A stretch of 64,000 nucleotides of DNA from the NCBI RefSeq assembly GCF_014212135.1, contig NZ_JACJVQ010000015.1, positions 62,001 to 126,000 of the forward strand, in the 5' to 3' direction. The notes below the pieces were generated by a model that saw only the letters and a program-made list of their open reading frames with translations, did not search any database and was not told the DNA's origin. How positions within the stretch are numbered: position 1 is the first letter of the stretch; each line of letters opens with the position of its first letter. This DNA is from Cohnella thailandensis (GTDB lineage Bacteria; Bacillota; Bacilli; Paenibacillales; Paenibacillaceae). Positions 1 through 8,822 of the stretch are shown in pieces. The position numbers and the translations under genes are program-made.

Positions 1-90
1 TCATAACGGTCGTTCAGCGGCTCTAACGGACTGGATGTCCGTTAAGGCGCCGAAAGGCCGCCTACTTACGACTAGAAAGGATCGACTGCC

Positions 91-1083
91 ATGCCATACG
101 AACCGAACGACCGGCCGACCTTCTACTTCATCGGCGTGACGACGGGCTCCTCGTCCATCATGAAGCTCTTCCCGCTCTGGGCGGAAGCGCTGGGCCTTAC
201 GGACGCCCGCATCAAGGGAATGGACCTGCCGATCCACGCGTCGCCGGAGCTTTACCGCGAAGCCGTCGGCTTCCTCAAGAACGATCCGAATTCGCTCGGA
301 GCCCTCGTGACGACGCACAAAATCGATCTTTTCCATGCGGCACGCGACCTGTTCGACGAACTCGACCCCTACGCGCTTCAGTTCGAGGAGCTCTCCTCGA
401 TCTCCAAGCAAGACGGACGCCTGCTCGGGGCGGCCAAGGACCCGATCTCCAGCGGTCTGGCGATGGAGGCGTTTATCCCGCAGAACCATTGGGCGCGCGG
501 CGGCGACGTCTTCCTCATGGGAGCGGGAGGCAGCGCGCTGGCGATCAGCTCGTACCTGACTAGGCCGGAGCATGGGGACAACATTCCGTCCCGAATCGTG
601 ATCAGCAACCGCAGCCAGGCCCGGCTCGATTCCGCGAAGGAGCTGCTCGGCCGCCTCGAGACGAAGACGCGCTTCGAGTACCGCCTCTGCCCCGAGCCGC
701 GCGACAACGACGCCGTGCTCGCCGGGCTGCCGGAGCATTCGCTCGTCGTCAACGCCACGGGACTCGGCAAGGACCGCCCGGGCTCTCCTCTGACGGACGC
801 AGCGGTTTTCCCGGCAGGCAGCCTCGTCTGGGAGCTGAACTATCGCGGCGATCTGCTGTTCCTTCGCCAAGCCGAAGCGCAGCGCGAAGAACGCGGCCTC
901 CGCGTCGAAGACGGCTGGATCTACTTCCTGCACGGCTGGACGCAGGTGATCCAGGACGTGTTCCAAATTCACATCGACAAGCCGACGTTCCGGCGGCTCG
1001 AGCAAATCGCGCTGGAGCTGCAACGGCAAGGTCAGCAACAGCAAGGTCAGGAACGGCAAGGTCAGCAGCAGCAAGGCCGATAG
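91..1083 (+). CDS. Shikimate dehydrogenase-like oxidoreductase
   Basis: A 330-residue protein with the shikimate/quinate dehydrogenase layout. The N-terminal substrate domain carries a VTTHK motif whose Lys77 matches the catalytic lysine, with an acidic partner at about Asp117 (AAKDPISS). A glycine-rich dinucleotide loop, GAGGSALAIS, lies at about 144-152. The canonical NTDGxG motif is changed, so the substrate is probably not shikimate. No other aromatic-pathway gene is nearby. It heads a run of sugar-modifying enzymes, so a role in oxidising or reducing a sugar-derived acid or polyol is an inference. The last 20 residues are a Gln/Gly low-complexity tail encoded by a short DNA repeat that continues past the stop codon. 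An AAAGGA site precedes the ATG. The family is fairly sure, the reaction unknown. Confidence 0.75.
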   Translation: MPYEPNDRPTFYFIGVTTGSSSIMKLFPLWAEALGLTDARIKGMDLPIHASPELYREAVGFLKNDPNSLGALVTTHKIDLFHAARDLFDELDPYALQFEELSSISKQDGRLLGAAKDPISSGLAMEAFIPQNHWARGGDVFLMGAGGSALAISSYLTRPEHGDNIPSRIVISNRSQARLDSAKELLGRLETKTRFEYRLCPEPRDNDAVLAGLPEHSLVVNATGLGKDRPGSPLTDAAVFPAGSLVWELNYRGDLLFLRQAEAQREERGLRVEDGWIYFLHGWTQVIQDVFQIHIDKPTFRRLEQIALELQRQGQQQQGQERQGQQQQGR

Positions 1084-1118
1084 CCGCAAAATCAAAAGCC
1101 GCAAGATCAAAAGCCGAA
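1020..1118. repeat. Short Gln-codon tandem repeat spanning a stop codon
   Basis: Imperfect copies of CAAGGTCAGCA-like units encode the Gln/Gly tail of the preceding gene. Degenerate CAAAATCAAAAGCCG-like units continue after the TAG at 1081-1083, up to the Shine-Dalgarno sequence of the next gene. Low-complexity DNA of this kind is prone to slippage, so tail length may differ between strains. Confidence 0.7.
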
Positions 1119-1130
1119 GGAGGAAGCCCG

Positions 1131-1724
1131 ATGAGCTCGACGATCCCGAATTCCGCACTGCCGATGAATCCATTTTCCGTCTACTTCAGTCTTAATAACG
1201 GCCTATCCGATACGAAGCCGTCCCTCAAGCGCTTCTTAAGCCAGATGAAAGGAATGTACGCCGACGACGCGGCGACCGCCGCTCTGCTGGAAGAAGGCAA
1301 CCCGCTTCTCTACGAGTTCCACGAGCTGGGCGTGACGGAGACCGACGGCAACCTCGCCTTCGGAACGAGCATCGTCTATCCGGGCAAGGTGGGCGAGGAG
1401 TATTACATGACCAAGGGGCATTTTCACACCATTATCGATACGGCGGAGGTGTACTACTGTATCGGCGGCCGCGGCCTCATGCTGATGGAGAATCCCGAGG
1501 GAGAATGGGACGCGCAGGAGTTCACCCCCGGCAAGGCGGTCTACGTGCCCGGCCGTTACGCGCACCGCAGCATCAATACCGGAACCGAGCCGCTGATCAC
1601 GTTCTACGTGTTCCGGGCCGACGCGGGGCACGACTACGGCAGCATCGAGACGAAGGGGTTCCGCAAAATCGTTGTCGAAAAGGATGGCAAGCCGGTCATC
1701 CTCGACAATCCGAAATGGGCGTAA
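1131..1724 (+). CDS. Cupin-type glucose-6-phosphate isomerase family protein
   Basis: A 197-residue single-cupin protein resembling the archaeal/type II phosphoglucose isomerase family (PF06560), which interconverts aldose and ketose phosphates using a bound metal. The cupin metal pattern is visible as His97-x-His99, Glu106 and His145 (GHFHT, TAEVYY, YAHRS). The length is typical of the family. AAGGAGG precedes the ATG at good spacing. Bacteria with a classical Pgi rarely need this enzyme for glycolysis, so its place among sugar isomerases and epimerases suggests it isomerises a pathway-specific sugar or sugar phosphate. That is inference. It is close to, and probably co-transcribed with, both neighbours. 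Confidence 0.8.
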   Translation: MSSTIPNSALPMNPFSVYFSLNNGLSDTKPSLKRFLSQMKGMYADDAATAALLEEGNPLLYEFHELGVTETDGNLAFGTSIVYPGKVGEEYYMTKGHFHTIIDTAEVYYCIGGRGLMLMENPEGEWDAQEFTPGKAVYVPGRYAHRSINTGTEPLITFYVFRADAGHDYGSIETKGFRKIVVEKDGKPVILDNPKWA

Positions 1725-1737
1725 GGAGGGACTCGCG

Positions 1738-2691
1738 ATGGGCTTGAACGTGCTGGTGACGCCTCGCTCCTTCGCCGCGCACAGCTCCGAGCCGCTCGAT
1801 CTGCTCTCGGACGGAGGGCTCACGGTGCTGCGCAATCCCCACGGCCGCATCATGGCCAAGGAGGAGATGATCGCGCATATCGCGGAGGCGGACGCCGTCA
1901 TCGTCGGCGTCGATCCGCTCGACCGGGAGGTGCTGGAGAAGGCGCCGCGCCTTAAGGTTATTGCCAAATACGGCGTGGGCACCGACAATATCGATATGCG
2001 CTTCGCTCAGGAGCGCGGAATCAAGGTGACGACGACGGCGGGCGCGAACACCGAAGCGGTGGCGGACTACGCGTTCGCCCTCATGCTGGCGGCCGCGCGG
2101 CGAGTGCTGCCGATCGATAAGGCGTGCCGGGAAGGCGACTGGACGAAGCGAACCGCCGTCGACGTGAACGGCCGCACGCTCGGGCTGATCGGGCTCGGCC
2201 AGATCGGCAAGGCGGTCGTGCGCCGGGCGCAAGGCTTCGGCATGCGTGTTCTCGCTTACGACGCGGTGCGCGACGAGGCTTTTGCAAGCGCTGCCGGGGT
2301 GCGATATGCGGAGTCCGTCGACGACCTGTTAAGGGAAGCGGACTTCGTCAGCCTGCACGTCCCGCTCACGGAAGAGACTCGCCACATGATAGGGGAGCGG
2401 GAGCTTCGCCTCATGAAGCCGACCGCCGTCCTGATCAACACGGCGCGGGGCGGCCTCGTGGAGGAGAATGCTCTCTGCGAAGCGCTAAAGAACGGCACCA
2501 TCTGGGGAGCCGGCATCGACGTTTTCGAGAAGGAGCCCCCGGACAACCCGGAGCTTCTCTCGCTGGACCGGCTCGTCATCGGCTCGCACTGCGCCGCTTC
2601 GACGGTGCAGGCCGTCGACAAGATGGGGGTCATGGCCTCGAAGCAAGTCCTGAATCATCTACAACAGCTGAACGGGGTGGAGACCGAATGA
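1738..2691 (+). CDS. D-isomer-specific 2-hydroxyacid dehydrogenase (phosphoglycerate dehydrogenase-like)
   Basis: A 317-residue NAD-dependent dehydrogenase of the SerA/hydroxypyruvate reductase family. The Rossmann loop GLGQIG lies at 152-157. The catalytic triad is recognisable as Arg237 (NTARGG), Glu266 (DVFEKEPP) and His284 (GSHCAAS). It lacks the ACT or ASB regulatory domains of long SerA enzymes, so it more likely acts on a sugar-derived 2-keto or 2-hydroxy acid than in serine synthesis. An in-frame ATG lies further upstream at 1672, inside the previous gene. The ATG at 1738 is preferred because AAGGAGGG lies just before it. The stop overlaps the next start in an ATGA arrangement, which implies translational coupling. 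Confidence 0.85.
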   Translation: MGLNVLVTPRSFAAHSSEPLDLLSDGGLTVLRNPHGRIMAKEEMIAHIAEADAVIVGVDPLDREVLEKAPRLKVIAKYGVGTDNIDMRFAQERGIKVTTTAGANTEAVADYAFALMLAAARRVLPIDKACREGDWTKRTAVDVNGRTLGLIGLGQIGKAVVRRAQGFGMRVLAYDAVRDEAFASAAGVRYAESVDDLLREADFVSLHVPLTEETRHMIGERELRLMKPTAVLINTARGGLVEENALCEALKNGTIWGAGIDVFEKEPPDNPELLSLDRLVIGSHCAASTVQAVDKMGVMASKQVLNHLQQLNGVETE

Positions 2692-3536
2692 AGCTTGGCA
2701 TTCATGCATACGCGTGGTGCTCCCAATGGAGCAACGGCACGCTCGACCTGATCGACCGGGTGAAGAGGCTCGAGCTCGACTTTATCGAGATTCCGCTCAT
2801 GACGCTGGATACGTTCGACGCCGTAGCGGTGAAGAAGCGTCTAGAGGATGCGGGGCTGGACGCTGTCACGTCGACAGTTCTGCTGCGCGGAACGGACATC
2901 GCGAGCCCGGATCCGGCCATTCGCGCCAAGGGCATCGAATACTTGAAGGACTGCGCGCGGGCGACGGCGGCGATCGGCAAAACGAACCTCTCCGGCGTCG
3001 TCTACTCGGAGCACGTCAAGAACGCGAAAGCGCGCCCTACGGAGCAAGAATGGGATTGGGCGGCGGAAGGCCTTCGAGAAGCGGCAGTCTATGCCCGCGA
3101 GCTCGGCGTGCAGATCGGCCTGGAGCCGGTCAACCGCTACGAGTCGAACCTGATCAACACGTGCGAGCAGGCGCTCAAGCTGAAGAACCTGGTCGGAGAG
3201 CCGAATATCAAGATCCACCTCGACACGTACCACATGAACATCGAGGAAAAAAGCTTCTACGAAGCGACGAAGGCGGCCGGAAGCGACCTGATCCATTATC
3301 ACATCTGCGAGAACGACCGGGGCATTCCGGGAACGGGGCTCGTGGATTGGGACTCGATTTTCCGGGCTCTCTCGGAGCTCAACTATACCGGATACGCGGC
3401 GCTCGAATCGTTCGTCGACGTCACCGACAACATGAACACCTGGGTATGGCGGCAGCTCGCCCCGAGCGGGGACGTTCTGGTCGCCGAGGGAGTGCGTTTC
3501 ATTCGCGGCAAAATGGCCGAGTACGGCTTGGCATAG
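2688..3536 (+). CDS. Sugar phosphate isomerase/epimerase, D-psicose/D-tagatose 3-epimerase-like TIM barrel
   Basis: A 282-residue xylose-isomerase-like TIM barrel. Four metal ligands are visible: Glu146 (GLEPVNRYESN), Asp179 (HLDTYHMN), His205 (YHICEND) and Glu240 (ALESFVD). Their spacing (+33, +26, +35) equals the Mn-binding set I recall for Agrobacterium D-psicose 3-epimerase, which strongly supports a ketose 3-epimerase fold. The start is the ATG overlapping the upstream stop. With the downstream fucose/arabinose isomerase it could convert aldose to ketose to epimeric ketose. The exact sugar cannot be read from sequence. Confidence 0.85.
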   Translation: MKLGIHAYAWCSQWSNGTLDLIDRVKRLELDFIEIPLMTLDTFDAVAVKKRLEDAGLDAVTSTVLLRGTDIASPDPAIRAKGIEYLKDCARATAAIGKTNLSGVVYSEHVKNAKARPTEQEWDWAAEGLREAAVYARELGVQIGLEPVNRYESNLINTCEQALKLKNLVGEPNIKIHLDTYHMNIEEKSFYEATKAAGSDLIHYHICENDRGIPGTGLVDWDSIFRALSELNYTGYAALESFVDVTDNMNTWVWRQLAPSGDVLVAEGVRFIRGKMAEYGLA

Positions 3537-3551
3537 GAGGAGAGAGCAACG

Positions 3552-5342
3552 GTGGCGGACAAGGCGCATCGCTATGAGAACGGTTTTCCGAAGATCGGCA
3601 TCCGGCCGATTATCGACCGCCGCAAGCTGGTGAAGGCGGCAACGAAGGACATGACGATGGAGCTCGCCCGCGCGGCGGCGAAGCTTCTGTCGGAGACGCT
3701 GCGTTACCCGGACGGATCGCCCGCGGAGTGCGTCGTGAACGACGTCTGCATCTCGGGGTTCAAGGAAGCGTCGCAGTGCGCGGACCGGTTCGCGAAGGAA
3801 GGGGTCGGCGTCATCGTGACTGTCGCTTCCGGCTGGTGCTACCCGCTGGAGACGATGGAGACGAACGCTCAGCTGCCTCACGCCGTATGGGGCTTCAACG
3901 GCACCGAGCGGCCGGGCGCGGTGTACATGGGGGCGCTTCACGCGGCCCATAACCAGAAGGGATTGCCGATATTCAAAATCTACGGGAAACACGTCCAGGA
4001 CCTGGACGACCGATCGATTCCGGAGGACGTGCAAGCGAAGCTGCTTCAGTTCGGGCGGGCGGGTCTGGCGGCGGCGCTGCTGCGCGGCAAGTCGTACCTG
4101 TCGATCGGCTCGGTGTCGATGGGCATCGCGGGCTGCATCGTCGACGATTCGTTCTACCAGCGCTACCTTGGCATGAAGAACGCCTACGTGGACATGACCG
4201 AGGTGACCCGGCGGATCGAGCGCGGCATCTACGACGAGAAAGAGTTCCGGATCGCCCTCGCCTGGGTGAAGGAGAAGTGCCGGATCGGCCCCGACCCGAA
4301 CCCTGCTGAGCTGGTCATTCCGGACGAGAAGAAGGAGCGGAATTGGGAGACGGTCGTGAAAATGGCGCTTATCGTCCGAGACCTGATGATCGGCAATCCG
4401 AAGCTGGCCGAACGGGGCTACGAGGAGGAAGCGTACGGGTACAACGCGATCGCCTCCGGCTTCCAGGGGCAGCGGGAGTGGACGGACCACTTCCCGAGCG
4501 CCGACTTCCTGGAGGCGGTGCTGAACAGCTCGTTCGACTGGAACGGGGTACGCGAGCCGTATATCGTCGCGACGGAGAACGACAACCTGAACGCCGTGAC
4601 GATGCTGTTCCAGCATTACCTGACGAACACGGCCCAGATCTTCGCCGACGTCCGGACCTACTGGAGTCCGGAGGCGGTGGAGCGGGTGACCGGCCACCGG
4701 CTGGAAGGGCGCGCGGCGGGAGGAATCTTGCACCTGATCAACTCCGGTCCGGCCGCCCTGGACGGCACGGGAGAGATGATGCGGGACGGCCAACCGGCGA
4801 TGAAGCCTCACTGGGAGATCGGCGAGGAGGAAGTCGAGCGCTGCCTGGCCGCGACCTCGTGGCGGCCGACGTACATGGACCAGTTCGCGGGCGGCGGCCA
4901 TTCCACCGATTACCTGACGAAGGGCGGCATGCCGGTCACGATGGCGCGGGTCAACCTCGTCGAAGGGATCGGTCCGGTTCTGCAGCTGGCGGAAGGCTAT
5001 ACGGTCGAGCTGCCCGAAGATGTTCACGCGAAGCTGGACGAGCGGACGACGCCGACGTGGCCGACGACTTGGTTCGTGCCGAACCTCGTGCCGGGCGATC
5101 CCGTCTTCGACGACGCCTACTCGGTGATGGAAGCGTGGGGCTCCAACCATTGCGTCGTCAGCTACGGCCATATCGGCGCGGATCTGATTACGCTGGCGAG
5201 CATCCTGCGCATTCCGGTGAACATGCACAACGTCGGCTCCAAGCGGCTGTTCCGCCCGAGCGCGTGGAGCGCGTTCGGCACGAAGGACGCAGAGAGCGCC
5301 GACTTCCGGGCTTGCGCGGCTTACGGGCCTTTATACGGATAA
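3552..5342 (+). CDS. fucI: L-fucose isomerase family protein (L-fucose/D-arabinose isomerase)
   Basis: A 596-residue protein colinear with FucI, which interconverts L-fucose and L-fuculose and also D-arabinose and D-ribulose using Mn2+. Active-site-like segments include TENDN near residue 342, the conserved C-terminal [11 protein letters not shown] segment, and the typical ending [21 protein letters not shown]. The start is GTG at 3552 after AGGAGGAGAG. No FucK kinase or FucA aldolase is nearby, so the route may not be classical fucose catabolism. D-arabinose or another sugar of the same configuration is possible, given the GH172 gene downstream. A hairpin with a T-rich tail follows. Confidence 0.85.
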   Translation: MADKAHRYENGFPKIGIRPIIDRRKLVKAATKDMTMELARAAAKLLSETLRYPDGSPAECVVNDVCISGFKEASQCADRFAKEGVGVIVTVASGWCYPLETMETNAQLPHAVWGFNGTERPGAVYMGALHAAHNQKGLPIFKIYGKHVQDLDDRSIPEDVQAKLLQFGRAGLAAALLRGKSYLSIGSVSMGIAGCIVDDSFYQRYLGMKNAYVDMTEVTRRIERGIYDEKEFRIALAWVKEKCRIGPDPNPAELVIPDEKKERNWETVVKMALIVRDLMIGNPKLAERGYEEEAYGYNAIASGFQGQREWTDHFPSADFLEAVLNSSFDWNGVREPYIVATENDNLNAVTMLFQHYLTNTAQIFADVRTYWSPEAVERVTGHRLEGRAAGGILHLINSGPAALDGTGEMMRDGQPAMKPHWEIGEEEVERCLAATSWRPTYMDQFAGGGHSTDYLTKGGMPVTMARVNLVEGIGPVLQLAEGYTVELPEDVHAKLDERTTPTWPTTWFVPNLVPGDPVFDDAYSVMEAWGSNHCVVSYGHIGADLITLASILRIPVNMHNVGSKRLFRPSAWSAFGTKDAESADFRACAAYGPLYG

Positions 5343-5360
5343 TTTTATAGGCAGCGAAGG

Positions 5361-5395
5361 CCAAACCGCTCCCGCGCGACGCGGTTTGGTTCTTT
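5361..5395 (+). terminator. Hairpin after fucI
   Basis: Nine-base arms CCAAACCGC (5361-5369) and GCGGTTTGG (5381-5389) pair perfectly and are followed by TTCTTT. This is probably a weak intrinsic terminator or processing site between fucI and the GH172 gene. Confidence 0.6.
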
Positions 5396-5429
5396 GCGAT
5401 GCGCTTAAACGGCGATAGGAGGGGTAAAC

Positions 5430-7367
5430 ATGTCCGATAACCAAACGAGCTCGAGTGAAGACCGATCGGTGCAACGCCAATCGGATTTAAGAGGACTCGC
5501 GAACCTGGAGCGCTTCGATCTGCTGCCGCTGCTGCGGGACGGCGTTCAGGTGCGGTACGAGGGCAGTATCGACAAGCAGGGCTATAACGCGGATTGGGAC
5601 TGGTGGCTGTACCGGGAAGGAGACGAATGGGTCATTTTCGACGTCGACGGACCCGGCTGCATCTATAACTTCGTGCAGCATCGCTACCCGGAGAGCGCGG
5701 AGCCGACGTTCCGGTTTTACTTCGACGGGGAAAAGGAGCCCAGGTTCGCGATCAAGCCGTCGGAGTTCGGGACGAAGCCGCCGTTCCTGAGTCCGCTCGC
5801 GGACGCCTACCTGGGGCCGGAGGACAACGGGCGCGGCCCGATCCGCGTCGTGCGCAGCTTCGTGCCGATGCCGTACGCGAAGTCGTGCCGGATCACGTCG
5901 GACCTGCGGCTGAAGGGAGCGGGAAAGGGCGACGGCGGCTGGGGTCATGTCGTCTACCACTCCTACTCCGATGCGGAGGGAGTCCGCACGTTCACGGGCG
6001 CGGAATCGTACGAACGCGTGCTGAACATGTGGAGCCGGGTCGGAGAGGACCCGAAGCCCGCGAAGCCGGCCGAGGCCGAGCTTCGCTCGGAGCTGACGAT
6101 CGAGCCGGGCGAGACGAAGGTCGTGCTGGACGCGCGGGGAGCGGGGAGCGTCGCCGCCGTCCTAGCGGAGCCAGATAGCGGGGGAGACGAGTCCTGGCTG
6201 CGCGAGCTGTGGATTCGGGCGACGTGGGACGACCATTCGAAGCCCGACGTCGAGTGTCCGGCGGGCCTCTTTTTCGCCAACGAGCTGGGGTACAACCCCG
6301 TCGGCGTCCTCTCGCACGGCCGGAGACCGGACGGAAGCTGCTACCACTACTTCCCGATGCCATTCTGGCGAAGCGCGCGAATCGAGCTTGTCAACCAAGG
6401 AACGGCGCCGGTGCGGTTCGCCCGGTGGGAGACGCGATATACGGCATCGGATCCGCATACGTATCCGGAAGGCCGAGCGGGCTACTTCCGTTCGTCCGCG
6501 TACTATGAGCCGAAGGCGACGCCGGGTGCCGACAGCGTCATCGGGCGCATCGAGGGCCGCGGGCATCTCGTCGCCGGCCACGTGACCGCCCGGGCCCGCA
6601 AGCCCGGCGTTATCAGCTGCGAAGGGGACGTTCGCGTGCTCATCGACGGCATCGCGACGCCGCAGGTCGAGAGCGACGGCTCCGAGAGCTGGGCGTGCTA
6701 CGGCTGGGGCTTCCCGACGCCGCCGGAGTCGAATCCGTCCAGCGCGTACGACGGACTGCCGGACAATCCGTGGTCGATGGTCCGGCTGTGCGGCGGAGAC
6801 TGGTACCCGTTCCGCAAGGAATTAGTATTCGGAATCGAGTCGGGAGAGTTCAACAATCAATATCTGAGGCACTCCGGCATTCTGTTCTACTATGGAATCG
6901 ACGAGCCGGGACTTCTGTTGACCGACGAGCTCGACATCGGCGACAAGGCGTCCGAAGGCGTTCACGTCTACCGGTCGACCGGAAGTCGAGGGCATTACGA
7001 GGTCGAGAGCGAATACGAGGACGGAACCGGGCGGGTCTTCCGCGACAAGGGACACGAGACGGAGGGCGACAGCCGGTTCGTCGTCTCGGTCGATCCTCGC
7101 AACCGGGGCGTGCGCCTGCGCCGAAGATCCGACCAGATCGCGGGGCGGCAACGGGCGAACGTATACGTCGACGGCGTCCTCGTCGCGGAGCGAAGCTGGT
7201 ACTTCGCCGATCGGAACCCGTACAAGCGCTGGCTGGAGGACGAGTTCGAGATTCCGGCTTCCTACACGGCGGGCAAGACCGATATCGAGGTTAGGCTCGA
7301 ATACGTCCAGGAAGGCGAAACGAGGGCTTGGAACGAATTCCGTTATTGGATATACTCGATTATCTAA
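5430..7367 (+). CDS. DUF2961 / glycoside hydrolase family 172 enzyme
   Basis: A 645-residue protein whose N-terminal half has the DUF2961 signature (NADWDWWLYREGDEWV, then FDVDGPGCIYNF and FRFYFDGE). That domain defines GH172, a family with difructose-anhydride enzymes and exo-alpha-D-arabinofuranosidases. A second jelly-roll-like region fills the C-terminal half (about 350-640), as is usual for the family. There is no signal peptide, so it likely acts on imported oligosaccharides. The ATG follows AGGAGGGG at proper spacing. Combined with a FucI-type isomerase, which handles D-arabinose, it suggests a D-arabinose-containing glycan. That is inference. Confidence 0.8.
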   Translation: MSDNQTSSSEDRSVQRQSDLRGLANLERFDLLPLLRDGVQVRYEGSIDKQGYNADWDWWLYREGDEWVIFDVDGPGCIYNFVQHRYPESAEPTFRFYFDGEKEPRFAIKPSEFGTKPPFLSPLADAYLGPEDNGRGPIRVVRSFVPMPYAKSCRITSDLRLKGAGKGDGGWGHVVYHSYSDAEGVRTFTGAESYERVLNMWSRVGEDPKPAKPAEAELRSELTIEPGETKVVLDARGAGSVAAVLAEPDSGGDESWLRELWIRATWDDHSKPDVECPAGLFFANELGYNPVGVLSHGRRPDGSCYHYFPMPFWRSARIELVNQGTAPVRFARWETRYTASDPHTYPEGRAGYFRSSAYYEPKATPGADSVIGRIEGRGHLVAGHVTARARKPGVISCEGDVRVLIDGIATPQVESDGSESWACYGWGFPTPPESNPSSAYDGLPDNPWSMVRLCGGDWYPFRKELVFGIESGEFNNQYLRHSGILFYYGIDEPGLLLTDELDIGDKASEGVHVYRSTGSRGHYEVESEYEDGTGRVFRDKGHETEGDSRFVVSVDPRNRGVRLRRRSDQIAGRQRANVYVDGVLVAERSWYFADRNPYKRWLEDEFEIPASYTAGKTDIEVRLEYVQEGETRAWNEFRYWIYSII

Positions 7368-7401
7368 AGACACGAGGCGGCAAAAAAAGGAGCGGGAAGC
7401 G

Positions 7402-8436
7402 ATGAGCTCGATAGATCCGAATGTAACGATCCCCTGGAATAGAGAGGCCGAGGAACCGGCAGGCCGAATCCGAACCGTGCTGGGGGACATCGAGCCTAGG
7501 CGGCTCGGCTTCTGCCATAGCCACGAGCATCTTTTTCTGGCTCCCGGCTTCCCTCAGACGGTGAACAAGGATCTGCTCATCGACGATTATGCGCTGACGC
7601 TGCGGGAGCTCCGGTCGTTCCGGGAGATCGGAGGAGAGGCGATCGTGGACGCCCAACCGCTCGCCTGCGGACGGATGGAGACCGAGCTCCTGCGCGTCTC
7701 CGAAGAAGCCGGCATCCATGTCGTGGCGTCCACGGGCTTCCACAAGCTCGCGTTCTACCCTCCGGATCATTGGATTCGCAAGCTCGGGGAGAAGGAGCTG
7801 ACGGAGCTGTTTATCGGCGAGCTGGAGGACGGCATGCTGTCCGGCACCGACTGGCTGGAGCCGGAAGCGGCGGAACGCGTCCAAGGCCGGGCCGGCCAGA
7901 TCAAGACGGCGGTCGACGCCGAGCGGATGGCCGATCCCGACAAGCGGTGGTTCGCCGCGGCTGCGAACGCCTCGCTAGAGACGGGCGCTCCGATCATGTG
8001 CCACACGGAGAGCGCGGCGCAGGCGAGGTGGCTGCTGAGTTTCTACCTGGAACGGGGCGTTCCGGCCGAGTCGGTCATCCTTTGCCACTTGGACCGGACG
8101 CTGGACGATCCGGACGCGCACCTCGAACTTGCGGGCCAAGGCGCCTATCTCGAATACGATACGATCGGCCGCTTCAAGTACCATTCCGACGAGGAAGAGG
8201 CCAAGTGGATCGCGCGGATGCTCGCGGCGGGGCTGGAGGACCGGCTGCTGCTCGGGCTCGACACGACGCGTGCGCGCCTCGCCGCTTACGGCGGCTGGCC
8301 GGGCCTGCGGCACATCGCGCAGAGATTTCTGCCCCTGTTGGCTCTGGAAGGAGCGACAGGACAGCAACTGGTCAAGCTGATGGAGAAGAATCCGGCCAAG
8401 GCGTTCTCTTGGCGGAGCCGAGCGGGGTTGAACTAA
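7402..8436 (+). CDS. Phosphotriesterase-family metallohydrolase (lactonase-like)
   Basis: A 344-residue amidohydrolase-superfamily protein with the full binuclear metal set of the phosphotriesterase family: His41-Glu-His43 (SHEHLF), bridging Lys168 (GQIKTA), His201 (MCHTES), His229 (LCHLDR) and Asp287 (LGLDTTR). The order and spacing match PTE closely. Natural PTE-family enzymes are mostly lactonases or sugar (lactone) phosphate hydrolases, so hydrolysis of a sugar lactone made by the dehydrogenases of this locus is plausible. No signal peptide is visible. AAAAGGAGCGGG precedes the ATG. It is the last gene before a tandem repeat array. Confidence 0.8.
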   Translation: MSSIDPNVTIPWNREAEEPAGRIRTVLGDIEPRRLGFCHSHEHLFLAPGFPQTVNKDLLIDDYALTLRELRSFREIGGEAIVDAQPLACGRMETELLRVSEEAGIHVVASTGFHKLAFYPPDHWIRKLGEKELTELFIGELEDGMLSGTDWLEPEAAERVQGRAGQIKTAVDAERMADPDKRWFAAAANASLETGAPIMCHTESAAQARWLLSFYLERGVPAESVILCHLDRTLDDPDAHLELAGQGAYLEYDTIGRFKYHSDEEEAKWIARMLAAGLEDRLLLGLDTTRARLAAYGGWPGLRHIAQRFLPLLALEGATGQQLVKLMEKNPAKAFSWRSRAGLN

Positions 8437-8450
8437 GCATTGGAGAAGCC

Positions 8451-8690
8451 GCGAGCGGATGGTTTGAAGCTGTAACCCGAGGATATCGGGTTACAGGAGG
8501 CGCGAGCGGATGGTTTGAAGCTGTAACCCGAGGATATCGGGTTACAGGAGGCTTGAGCAGTTGGTTTGAAGCTGTAACCCGACGATGTCGGGTTACAGGA
8601 GGCGCGAGCGGTTGGTTTGGAGCTGTAACCCGACGATGTCGGGTTACAGGAGGCTTGAGCGGTCTGTGATGTCGAGTTACGGGAAGCGCA
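8451..8690. repeat. Array A: 51-bp tandem repeat with hairpin core
   Basis: Four copies of a 51-bp unit start at GGTTTG positions 8461, 8512, 8563 and 8614, followed by a decayed fifth copy. Each holds an inverted repeat with arms CTGTAACCCGA and TCGGGTTACAG. In copies 1-2 the loop is GGATA. In copies 3-4 two bases change together (G to C and A to G), which extends the stem to 12 bp. A GAGCGGA-like box precedes each hairpin. The array occupies the gap between the phosphotriesterase gene and the DUF4038 gene. An in-frame ORF runs through it only because 51 is a multiple of three. Confidence 0.95.
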
Positions 8691-8822
8691 AGGGCCGTTT
8701 TATGCAGTCTCTGTCGTAGCAATTTACGATACAACGCCGATTCGAATTATGCTATGCTTAGATTATCATTAACTGTTATCTGTTGTTGGATGCTATTGGG
8801 AATGGCATGGGGGTGCGGCGAA

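Noticed and set aside
1..90. Tail of an upstream gene
   Set aside because: I could not find a convincing frame or terminator in the first 90 bases.
1..1173. Long open frame on the - strand with a Leu-rich start
   Set aside because: It is the complement of the dehydrogenase-like gene and its Gln-codon repeat. It has no ribosome site and no recognisable domain, and GC-rich codon use routinely leaves the opposite strand open.
2841..5228. 795-codon open frame on the - strand
   Set aside because: It covers the epimerase and fucI genes on the other strand. Its Arg/Val/Leu-rich composition is typical of an antisense shadow, and no family is recognised.
7770..8669. 299-codon + strand frame ending in repeats like GASGWFEAVTRGYRVTG
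   Set aside because: The first part is a shadow of the phosphotriesterase-family gene. The repeats arise because array A has a period divisible by three. No ribosome site.
8451..8690. CRISPR array
   Set aside because: The whole 51-bp unit is repeated, with no unique spacers and no cas genes. The same holds for the other four arrays.
8754..8822. Upstream ATG of the DUF4038 gene with a lipoprotein-like start
   Set aside because: The sequence before Cys does not fit a lipobox, there is almost no positive charge, and a ribosome site sits before the ATG at 8823 instead.
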